Source of the DNA: Deltaproteobacteria bacterium
GTDB lineage: Bacteria > Desulfobacterota > Desulfobulbia > Desulfobulbales > VMSU01
Direction: 5' to 3'
Assembly (NCBI GenBank): GCA_024275235.1
Contig: JAJRZN010000051.1
Location: 1 to 34,537 of the forward strand
Length of the DNA: 34,537 nt
Part shown: in pieces, positions 11,192 to 18,768 of the stretch
Numbering within the stretch: position 1 is the first letter of the stretch
How the letters are laid out: each line of letters begins with the position of its first letter
Position numbers and translations under genes: made by a program
Notes under the pieces: generated by a model
Seen by the model: only the letters and a program-made list of their open reading frames with translations
Told to the model about the DNA's origin: nothing
The model's database searches: none

Positions 11192-11818
11192 TCAATGCAG
11201 AATTTTAAAGATACGACGCCAGCGAACCGAGAAATCCTGCTTATCCCATGACCAGTATAAAATAAAGGCCTTACCTTTGACCGCCTTCAGTTTGACAAAT
11301 TTCCAGAAGCGGCTGTCATAGCTGTTATCACGGTTGTCACCCATGACAAAGAGGGAGCCCTTCGGTACGGTCACCGGGCCGAAATTATCCCGGGGACTGA
11401 TGTCGCCGGGGATAATATTGGGCTTAAGATGTACCGCCTCCTTGACCTTAAAGGGCTTACCGTTGACAAACACCTCCTTATTCACCACCTTTATCCGGTC
11501 ACCAGCCACCCCGATGACCCGCTTGATAAAATCTTCATTGGGATTTAAGGGAAATTTAAAGACGATAATATCCCGGCGGTGCGGGGTGCTTATATGTATC
11601 CAGGTTGTACCGGTAAAGGGATTTTTGATCCCGTAAATAAATTTATTGACCAGAAGGTGATCACCGATAAGGAGGGTAGGCTCCATGGAACCGGAGGGGA
11701 TCTTAAAGGCCTGGACAACAAATGACCTGATAAACAGCGCCAGAACCAAGGCAATAATAATGGCCTCGGTGTATTCTAGCAGGGTGGATTTTTTGGGGGG
11801 ATTGACTTTCGTTGACAA
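11192..11818 (-). CDS. lepB: Signal peptidase I
   Basis: Membrane-bound serine protease that removes signal peptides of secreted proteins. The catalytic serine is in KIPSGSMEPTL, the lysine in KRVIGVAGDRI, and the C-terminal signature is GDNRDNSYDSRFW. One N-terminal membrane helix (EAIIIALVLALFIRSFVVQA) anchors it. The TTG at 11816-11818 is favoured as start: it has AAGGAA about 7 bases upstream and yields a typical 208-residue protein beginning with STKVNPPKKS. An in-frame start at 11884 would add about 22 residues without a recognisable binding site. It heads the leftward lepB-pyrB-pyrC-glyQ-recA-alaS group and diverges from pilM. Confidence 0.93.
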   Translation of the reverse strand: MSTKVNPPKKSTLLEYTEAIIIALVLALFIRSFVVQAFKIPSGSMEPTLLIGDHLLVNKFIYGIKNPFTGTTWIHISTPHRRDIIVFKFPLNPNEDFIKRVIGVAGDRIKVVNKEVFVNGKPFKVKEAVHLKPNIIPGDISPRDNFGPVTVPKGSLFVMGDNRDNSYDSRFWKFVKLKAVKGKAFILYWSWDKQDFSVRWRRIFKILH

Positions 11819-11938
11819 AATATTTTCCTTTTTTGAATAAATATTGGATTTTAACGACAGAATAAGTATCCCAAAACCTCTCAAAACTCAAGGATATTCG
11901 CCGATTCCCCTGACCGGTTGAAAATTATCAATAAAAAA

Positions 11939-11982
11939 CACTATATTGTGCCGCGTTCAAAGCACTCTATACAATATATTGT
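11939..11982. promoter_or_regulatory. Pair of related palindromes in the lepB-pilM divergent gap
   Basis: The 278-bp gap between the divergent lepB and pilM genes holds the perfect 12-bp palindrome ACAATATATTGT (11971-11982) and, 32 bp earlier, the related near-palindrome CACTATATTGTG (11939-11950). Two similar dyads about three helical turns apart look like binding sites for a dimeric regulator. They are AT-rich, so chance is possible, and no family is implied. Confidence 0.35.
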
Positions 11983-12066
11983 TTTCATGAATAGACGCCT
12001 TGCAGTCAGAGGCTGAAAAAAAAGGAAAATAATTGGAATTTATGATTTTTAATTCACGGCAAACGC

Positions 12067-12096
12067 TTGACAAACATTTTTTTTTATGCATTTAAT
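12067..12096 (+). promoter_or_regulatory. Candidate sigma70-type promoter of the pil operon
   Basis: A perfect TTGACA (12067-12072) is followed after 18 bp, including a run of nine T, by TTTAAT (12091-12096), a five-of-six match to the -10 consensus. It lies about 65 bp upstream of the pilM ATG and nothing better was seen in the gap. Confidence 0.55.
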
Positions 12097-12162
12097 TTAG
12101 GTAGTCGCTTTTGTTTTTTATAACTTATTCAGACAATTAAGGGTCTTCCTGGACACGACATA

Positions 12163-13259
12163 ATGGGTAAATTCAAGCTGCCGGAAAATTTAAAAATTTC
12201 TCTACCTGGCTTTGCCAGACAGCATAAACTGGCCCTGGGCCTTGATATAGGCTCTTACTCCGTTAAGGTCTGTGAAATAATCCCCACCAATGCCAATGGT
12301 CATCAGGTAATAAAGACCGGCAGCGCCAAATTACCTGACGGAGCCGTGGAAGACGGCGTTCTGCAGGATCCGGAGGCCGTGGCCGCCGTTATTGACGCCC
12401 TGTGTAAAAACCTCAGGATAAAGCAGAAAAGGTGGCTATCTCCATGTCAGGCTATTCGGTGATCGTCAAAAAGATAAACCTGGCGGTCATGGAAGATAAG
12501 GAACTGGCAGAACATATTAAGTCCGAGGCTGAGCAGTATATCCCCTTTGATATCAACGATGTTTATCTTGATTATCAGGATTTAAAGACCAATACCGAAA
12601 ATTCCGAATTCACCGATATCATGCTGGTGGCCGCCAAAAAGGACGTAATCAACGCCTATCTTGAGATGCTGACCAGCATCGGCCTCCAGGCAGTGGTGGT
12701 GGATGTGGATGCCTTTGCCCTGGAAAACTCTTTTGAGGATCAGATAAACAGCGGACAGAACTTCATCCTCATTGATATCGGGGCCTCTAAAATCAGTATC
12801 AATATCATTGCCCACGGGGCCTCCATTCTGGCCCGGGATGTGGTTATGGGCAGCCGTCAGATTACGGAACAGATTAAAGAAAAATTAAATATAGAGGCTG
12901 AGGAGGCTGAAAACCTCAAAATAGGCGGACAAAAAACCGGTGAAGAAGAGAAAAAGGCCATTGAGGAAATTATGGTCAACAACTGCAGTCAATGGATACT
13001 TGAAATCAAAAAGGCCATTGATTTTTATGCCTCCAATTACCCGGAAGACAAAATAAGCAGAATTATCCTGAGCGGCGGCGGCTCCAAGATCAAGGGCTTG
13101 GATAAATTCTTAAATAACGAGCTTAACATGGAGACGGAAATTTTTAACCCCTTTGCCAAAGCAGAGGTAAGCGCCAAAATCGACCGGGATTATCTGGCTC
13201 ATATAGCGCCTGAAATGGCAATTGCCGCCGGTTTAGCTCTAAGGCCCGTGATCTTATGA
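12163..13259 (+). pseudogene. pilM: Type IV pilus assembly protein PilM, with a one-base frameshift
   Basis: PilM is the actin-like (FtsA fold) cytoplasmic ATP-binding protein that binds the N-terminus of PilN and links the pilus motor to the periplasmic alignment complex. The first frame (12163 to about 12429) gives the ATP-binding LGLDIGSYSVKVCEI; the rest is in the +2 frame from about 12432, beginning VAISMSGYSVIVKKINL and including the phosphate loop IDIGASKISINI and ILSGGGSKIKGL. Adding one A to the AAAA run at 12427-12430 rejoins both parts into a normal protein of about 365 residues. The remaining sequence is well preserved, so this may be a recent mutation, a slippage site or a homopolymer base-calling error. 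The stop overlaps the pilN start (ATGA). Confidence 0.88.
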
Positions 13260-13801
13260 TAAATATAAATTTACTGCCCGTCAGGCAGATAAAACAAAGG
13301 ATCAGGGCGCGTAACGAATTATTTGCCCTGCTGGGCGCTCTGGCATTAATTCTAATTATAATGGGCCTGACCGCCTACAGCCAGAGCCGTGAAATTACTC
13401 AAATTAACCAGAAAACCGCCGTTCTGCAGGCGGAAAAAAATAAATACCGCGCCATAGTAAGTCAGATAAACCACATAAAAAAAGAGCAGGAACGGCTCAA
13501 CTATAAACTGAAAGCCATTGAAACCCTGAACAACAACGCCCATCTGCCGGTAAGAATCATGGACGCGGTGGCCAGATTAACTCCGTCCAACCGTATGTGG
13601 CTTAACTCCATGCAGCTCAGCTCCAACACCCTTTCACTCCAGGGGACTGCCCTGGATAACGCCACCATCGCGCAATATATGGAACGGCTCAAGGCCTCAC
13701 CATTCTTTCATAAGCCGCAGTTGCAGAATTCATCGCTGGTTAAGATGGCCAATAAAAAGTTAAAGAAATTTTCTCTGTTAATGACCTTAAACAAACCTTA
13801 A
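13256..13801 (+). CDS. pilN: Type IV pilus assembly protein PilN
   Basis: Inner-membrane protein of the pilus alignment subcomplex. The short cytoplasmic N-terminus MININLLPVRQIKQR contains the conserved INLLP motif that docks into PilM. One membrane helix follows (ELFALLGALALILIIMGLTA), then a coiled coil (about residues 45-85) and a periplasmic ferredoxin-like domain that pairs with PilO. The 181-residue length fits the family. It overlaps pilM by four bases and lies 33 bp before pilO. Stop is TAA. Confidence 0.93.
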   Translation: MININLLPVRQIKQRIRARNELFALLGALALILIIMGLTAYSQSREITQINQKTAVLQAEKNKYRAIVSQINHIKKEQERLNYKLKAIETLNNNAHLPVRIMDAVARLTPSNRMWLNSMQLSSNTLSLQGTALDNATIAQYMERLKASPFFHKPQLQNSSLVKMANKKLKKFSLLMTLNKP

Positions 13802-13834
13802 TCAGCCAAGGCATTAAAAAGCTCTGGACGTAAT

Positions 13835-14464
13835 ATGGACAGCAAACAGCTTAAAGCCAACCTCGATAATTTTATAGATACCAAGGTCGCCACCCTGGAT
13901 AACAACCGCAAGCTGCTTATTGCCGCCGCGGTTCTTCTCCTGCCGGCCGTGGCCTTCTATTTTCTTTATTACTCCCCCAAGGCTGATGATATCAGCCGCC
14001 TGGAGAGTAATCTCACCCAGTTGCAGAACGAGCTGACCGTTATCAAGGCCAAGGCCTCCCATCTTAATGAGCAAAAGGCCCTGCAGAAAGAGATTGAGCT
14101 CAAATTCAAGGAGGCCTCCCAGGTAATTCCTGACACCAAGGAGATTCCCTCACTGCTCACCAATATTTCCAGCCTTGGCACCGGTGCCGGCCTGGATATT
14201 CTCTCCTTTAAACCGGGTGGAGAAAAACCCCGTGATTTTTACGCTGAAATTCCGGTTTCCATCTCTGTTACCGGAACCTATCACAATATCGGCCATTTTC
14301 TGGATACCGTGAGTAAGTTGCCGAGAATAGTCAACGTGAACCAGATTAAACTCAGCTCGCCGTCAATGCAGAGCGGCGAAATGCTCTTAAAATCATCCAT
14401 AAATCTTGTAACCTATAAATTTATTGAACCAAAACCAAAGGACAAGAAAAAACGTGGCCATTAA
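13835..14464 (+). CDS. pilO: Type IV pilus assembly protein PilO
   Basis: Partner of PilN in the periplasmic alignment complex between the inner-membrane motor and the secretin. The 209-residue protein has a cytoplasmic N-terminus, one membrane helix (LLIAAAVLLLPAVAFYFLYY), a coiled coil with many E/L/Q residues (about residues 50-95), and the conserved C-terminal core with SFKPGGEKPRDFYAEIPVSI, VTGTYHNIGHFLDTVSKLPR and IVNVNQIKL. Its 3' end overlaps the probable GTG start of pilP by 11 bp. Stop is TAA. Confidence 0.94.
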   Translation: MDSKQLKANLDNFIDTKVATLDNNRKLLIAAAVLLLPAVAFYFLYYSPKADDISRLESNLTQLQNELTVIKAKASHLNEQKALQKEIELKFKEASQVIPDTKEIPSLLTNISSLGTGAGLDILSFKPGGEKPRDFYAEIPVSISVTGTYHNIGHFLDTVSKLPRIVNVNQIKLSSPSMQSGEMLLKSSINLVTYKFIEPKPKDKKKRGH

Positions 14465-14975
14465 AGATAAAATTACAGCCGGCAGGTTGTTGATTTCAAC
14501 GGCCGTCTTTTGCCTTGTTTTTCTGCCGCAATGGGCGGGAGCCGTGAACAAAACCAAGGAGGCCGCCAGGGCAGCCGCCGTGGAAAGCCCCTTGAAAAAA
14601 CTGCTGGATCAACCTTTTACCTACCAACAGGAGAACCGCCCTGATCCCTTTATGCCCTTTATCGCCGCCAGCACTATTAAAGCCGCGGCCGACCAGGAAA
14701 AGACTAAACCGTTAACCGGTATGCAGCTCTTTGAACCGGGGCAGTTAAATCTGGTGGGAATTTTATTTAACGGTTCTAAGGCCCTGGCCATGGTGCAGGA
14801 TTCCACCGGTAAGGGATATATAATAAAAAAGAATACTAAAATAGGCCGCTATGGGGTCGTGACCGCCATCATGCCCAACGAAGTGGTAATTAAAGAGTGG
14901 TTTCGCAAGTCCAACGGCAAAAAAATTTACAGAGATAACATAATGGTATTGAGAAAAGAGGGGGCGACTAAGTGA
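14454..14975 (+). CDS. pilP: Type IV pilus assembly lipoprotein-like protein PilP
   Basis: Periplasmic protein that bridges PilNO and the secretin. The C-terminal beta domain matches PilP (LFEPGQLNLVGILFNGSKAL, then AMVQDSTGKGYIIKKNTKIG), preceded by the linker motif RPDPFMPF. The N-terminus is hydrophobic (LLISTAVFCLVFLPQWAGAV) but has no lipobox cysteine, so it would be a cleaved or uncleaved signal rather than a lipoprotein, unlike classical PilP. The GTG at 14454 gives a sensible 173-residue protein with AAAGGA upstream; a TTG at 14424 would add ten residues inside pilO. The TGA stop overlaps the start of the next gene. Confidence 0.88.
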   Translation: MAIKDKITAGRLLISTAVFCLVFLPQWAGAVNKTKEAARAAAVESPLKKLLDQPFTYQQENRPDPFMPFIAASTIKAAADQEKTKPLTGMQLFEPGQLNLVGILFNGSKALAMVQDSTGKGYIIKKNTKIGRYGVVTAIMPNEVVIKEWFRKSNGKKIYRDNIMVLRKEGATK

Positions 14976-16957
14976 AAACCCTGATAAAGCAAGGTATCAG
15001 TCTGACCATGATGATCTTACTGGGCTGGACTCTATCCTGGGCCGGCAATACGCCCGGCGGCAGCACCTATAAGATATCAGACCTGAGTTTAAAAAAGACG
15101 GATCAGAATTTTACGGTGACTATTAAAGGTGCCGGCACACCAACCTTTACCACCTATCAATTATTTGATCCTCTGCGTGTTGTGCTCGATATAGCCAATG
15201 CCTCTTTCAGTACCGACCTTAAACTGCCCCTGCAGGTTAATGAATCGCCCGTTAAACAGATAACCGGTAAATTATTAAGCGCCAAAAAACCAATAATTGC
15301 CAAGCTGGAAATTCTTCTCGATCAGGACTGGCCTTATAAAATTGAACGGCAGGGTGACAATATAAGCGTCATACTCCAGGCCGTTGCCGCCCCGGCTGCC
15401 AAGCCTTCTCCTGTCGTAGCGGCAGCAGCGGTTTCACAAAAAAACAAATCTGAGGCCGCGGCCAGGGGCCCTGCCGCAGTACAGGAGAACATCCTGCGCG
15501 GTATTAAGGTGGAAAGAGATGGTAAGGCCCTCAAGGTTCTCCTGCTGGCTGATAAACAGATAAAGAGCTTTAAAAAGGTAAAGTTACTCCGGGATAACCG
15601 GCGGCCGGATAGATTCTACCTCGATTTATCCGCTATCAAGAGCCACCACGGGCTGGCCCCGATCAAAAAGGTTAACATCGGCCCCCTGGCCCGGATCAGA
15701 ACCGCACCGAGAGGTAACGGGCTGCGCATAGTCTTTGACTCCGCCCTTGACCGTATGTTTCTCTATAAGGTCTGTAAGACGAATAAGGGGCTGATGATTA
15801 GAATTACGCCTCCCCCCGAACTGGCGGGAAAAACCGTATCTCCGCCCGCCCCGGTTAAGAAAATCAAAACCGCGGGCGCCGCCTCCACGGATGCCATCGG
15901 TCATCTGTTAAATAACCTGACCGCCGGAAAGGTCAGGAAGAAACCCGCTCCCCTTAAACCTCACCATACCGCCCCGGCCGATCACATCAAGGCTCAGCTG
16001 AAAAATGTCGGGATCAGCGGTGATGCCTTTGCCGATGCCGGTTACGATAAACAGAAAATATCGGTTGATTTTTATAAAATTGATCTCCATAACGTTTTTC
16101 GTCTCATTGGTGAGGTAAGCGGCTATAATATCGTGGTCGATGATTCAGTGAAAGGTTCCCTTACCCTGTCACTGAATAATGTTCCCTGGGATTTTGTCCT
16201 TGATGTTATTATGAATCTCAAGGATCTCCAGAAGGAAGAGCGTTACCACACCATTGTTATTTCACCAAAGTCTAAAAACTTTGTCTGGCCGGTGAGTAAG
16301 AGCAAAACCGCTCTGCAGATGGAAGCCCCCTCCAATAAACTCCAGGTTAAGATCGACAAACAACTCTCCCAGCCGCCGGAAGCCATGGCGGCAGACACCT
16401 TCATTCGGCGCGGCGATCAGCTGTTGGCCGCCAATCACAACAAAGAGGCCCTGCGGCAGTATGAGGCGGCCTTTGATAAATGGCCCCATAACGAGGAGCT
16501 GGCCCGCCGCATCTCTCATCTCTGTCTGACCAAGCTGGGGTACAACCAAAAGGCGGTGGATTACGCCCTCCAGGCCCTGAAACTTAACCCGGTGGATCAA
16601 GAGGCCGCCCTCCAGGCCGCCATTGGCATGGCCAACATGAAAAAGGCCGCGGCCCGGCAGTATTTTGAGCAGGCGGCAAGCGGCAGACGGCCGTCCCGAA
16701 CAGCACTGGTCAGCTATGCCTCCTATCTCGAAAATAAGAACGATCTGCCCCGGGCTCTGCATATTTTAGCCCGTTATGAAAATTTATACGGCTCTGATCT
16801 CAATACCATGATCGCCCAGGCCAGAATCTATGATAAAGAAAAGCATCCACAAAAGGCGGTGGAGGTCTATAAGTCAATTCTTTATTCCGGTTACGCACTT
16901 AATCCGGATTTGATTCGCTATATCAAGGGCCGCCTGGCCATGAACGCCAAAAGATAA
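14972..16957 (+). CDS. PilQ-like periplasmic protein: two AMIN domains, secretin STN domain and TPR tail, no secretin barrel
   Basis: The 661-residue protein starts at GTG overlapping the pilP stop and has a signal peptide (ISLTMMILLGWTLSWAG). Residues about 30-135 and 170-275 each resemble an AMIN peptidoglycan-binding domain, as found at the N-terminus of PilQ. Residues about 365-440 match the secretin/TonB short N-terminal (STN) domain (VDFYKIDLHNVFRLIGEVSG; GSLTLSLNNVPWDFVLDVI). Where PilQ would continue into its secretin barrel there is instead a TPR region (about 475-660: RRGDQLLAANHNKEALRQYE and further repeats), reminiscent of MshN of MSHA pilus systems. The secretin is supplied by the next gene, 20 bp downstream. 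It probably anchors or assembles that secretin at the cell wall; this role is inference. Confidence 0.85.
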   Translation: MKTLIKQGISLTMMILLGWTLSWAGNTPGGSTYKISDLSLKKTDQNFTVTIKGAGTPTFTTYQLFDPLRVVLDIANASFSTDLKLPLQVNESPVKQITGKLLSAKKPIIAKLEILLDQDWPYKIERQGDNISVILQAVAAPAAKPSPVVAAAAVSQKNKSEAAARGPAAVQENILRGIKVERDGKALKVLLLADKQIKSFKKVKLLRDNRRPDRFYLDLSAIKSHHGLAPIKKVNIGPLARIRTAPRGNGLRIVFDSALDRMFLYKVCKTNKGLMIRITPPPELAGKTVSPPAPVKKIKTAGAASTDAIGHLLNNLTAGKVRKKPAPLKPHHTAPADHIKAQLKNVGISGDAFADAGYDKQKISVDFYKIDLHNVFRLIGEVSGYNIVVDDSVKGSLTLSLNNVPWDFVLDVIMNLKDLQKEERYHTIVISPKSKNFVWPVSKSKTALQMEAPSNKLQVKIDKQLSQPPEAMAADTFIRRGDQLLAANHNKEALRQYEAAFDKWPHNEELARRISHLCLTKLGYNQKAVDYALQALKLNPVDQEAALQAAIGMANMKKAAARQYFEQAASGRRPSRTALVSYASYLENKNDLPRALHILARYENLYGSDLNTMIAQARIYDKEKHPQKAVEVYKSILYSGYALNPDLIRYIKGRLAMNAKR

Positions 16958-16977
16958 CAACATCTGGAGCTATTACC

Positions 16978-18660
16978 ATGCGCTATTACCCCATCAGGGA
17001 CAATAAGAAATCACTCTCTTTTTTATTAAGCATTTTAGGTCTCGCCGTTCTCTTTTTTATGACCGCCTGTGTTGCCACCCCGCCGCCCGAGCAAATAGCG
17101 GCGAAATTTATAGCGGAACAAACCAAAGGGGCCGTTAAAACCAAAGTCGGGGCAAAAAAATCAGCCGCTGTTTACCAATTACCGGCCCGTTATCAAAAAC
17201 CTTCCTATGTCCTTGATACTACTGATACTATATCTAACAAGACTCACAGGATAGTGATTCCGGTGGGGGCCAGAATAACCCCCGCCACCCCCAAACCGCT
17301 GCGTCTCGTCATGCAGGAGTTGGCCAAACTTAAATCCATGAATGTGAGCTGGGCCAGTGATGTGGATAAGGGGGCTCTGGTTAATGTCACCATTATGCCG
17401 GAAGAGGATTTTTTTGAGGCCATCAATAACCTCCTGCGCCAGCTCGATTACTTTTCGGTGATCCAGGGCAACACCATTATAATTAAGCATAAAGAGACTA
17501 AAAGATTTCATATCGCCATGCCCTTTATGAGTACCACCTATTCCACCGGAATAGGCGGCGATGTCCTGGGCAGTACCGAGGGCTCTAATATGAGCGGCAC
17601 CCTGAATATGGCCAGTAAAGAAAATACGTTTGATATCTGGAAAAATATCCGCACCAATCTCGATAAAATATTAGAGATCTGGTCGGCACCGCCGCCGACC
17701 TCGCAGACCCCGGTAACAACTTCAGCTACTCCGGCCTCAGGCAGTACGGCAGCTTCGACCACTCAGCCGCCTGTCCCGGCGGCCACTGCCCCCGCTCCTG
17801 ATGCCGGCAAGGGTTATTACACCATCGACCAGCCCATCGGCCTGATTACGGTTACCGCCCCGCCCTCGCTTTTAAAGAAGGTCTCCAGTTATCTGAACAA
17901 TCTGCGCCATGAATTATACCGCCAGATCTCCATTGAGGCCAAGATTGTCGAGGTTACTTTAACTAAAGATGACACCACCGGTATTAACTGGAATGATCTG
18001 TTGAGCAGCAGCTTCGGCTTTAACGTTGATTTTCAGAAATTGTCTTCCACCGCGACCTCTCATTATTTTACCAACAACCATAACGAATTCCTTACCCTTG
18101 ATAACAAGAGCTTCTCATTGATTTTAGATGCCATGAAGCAGCAGGGCCATGTTGAAGTGCTCTCCAGTCCCAAGATAAGCGTGATGAACGGCCAGCCGGC
18201 CATGCTCAGTGTCGGCCAGAATGTCAAATATGTCGATTCGGTAAGTTCCACCACCGATGGTACCACCGGCAGTGTTACTTATACGGTAAACACCGCCTCG
18301 GTTATGTCCGGCCTCGGGATGGGGGTGGTAGCCACCATTGGGGATAACAATGAGATTATCCTTTCTTTGACCCCGGTCACCTCGCAACTGAGCGAGCCCA
18401 TTGAATACAAAGTTTTTGGCTCAAATCAGGTGGGACTACCCAAGGTAAGTTTAAGAGAAATGAATACCATCGTCCGGGTAAAAAGTGGTGACATGCTGGT
18501 GGTTGGCGGCCTCATTGACAACAGCTCCACCTATTCAGATAATCACATCTCCGGCCTTGGCAAGATTCCCGGTATCGGTAAACTTTTCAGAAACAACGGG
18601 ACGGTATCCACTAAAAAGGAACTGGTTATCCTGCTCCGGCCCCGGATTATCTCCATGTAA
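16978..18660 (+). CDS. MshL/PilQ-type outer-membrane secretin (lipoprotein)
   Basis: Forms the outer-membrane gate through which the pilus emerges. The 560-residue protein has an N-terminal hydrophobic segment ending in a lipobox-like FFMTAC (lipid-attachment Cys31), N-domains (about 95-170: SWASDVDKGALVNVTIMPEE), a Pro/Thr/Ala-rich linker (about 240-275), a second ring domain (ISIEAKIVEVTLTKDDTTGI) and the C-terminal secretin domain with the signature LPKVSLREMNTIVRVKSGDM followed by LVVGGLI. Domain order and lipoprotein N-terminus resemble MshL or type IVb secretins more than PilQ. GGAG lies 8 bases before ATG. As the secretin of the adjoining PilMNOP complex it completes the cluster, though no pilin, PilB or PilC is in the window. 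Confidence 0.92.
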   Translation: MRYYPIRDNKKSLSFLLSILGLAVLFFMTACVATPPPEQIAAKFIAEQTKGAVKTKVGAKKSAAVYQLPARYQKPSYVLDTTDTISNKTHRIVIPVGARITPATPKPLRLVMQELAKLKSMNVSWASDVDKGALVNVTIMPEEDFFEAINNLLRQLDYFSVIQGNTIIIKHKETKRFHIAMPFMSTTYSTGIGGDVLGSTEGSNMSGTLNMASKENTFDIWKNIRTNLDKILEIWSAPPPTSQTPVTTSATPASGSTAASTTQPPVPAATAPAPDAGKGYYTIDQPIGLITVTAPPSLLKKVSSYLNNLRHELYRQISIEAKIVEVTLTKDDTTGINWNDLLSSSFGFNVDFQKLSSTATSHYFTNNHNEFLTLDNKSFSLILDAMKQQGHVEVLSSPKISVMNGQPAMLSVGQNVKYVDSVSSTTDGTTGSVTYTVNTASVMSGLGMGVVATIGDNNEIILSLTPVTSQLSEPIEYKVFGSNQVGLPKVSLREMNTIVRVKSGDMLVVGGLIDNSSTYSDNHISGLGKIPGIGKLFRNNGTVSTKKELVILLRPRIISM

Positions 18661-18768
18661 CGCATTCATGTACTTAAATTTTTGCCCGGCCTTGAACTTC
18701 ATTCCATGGCGAGGTTCATAAAAGAACGCCTTCCCCGGCAGAGGCTTTGAGCGGGTTTGGAGAGAAGC

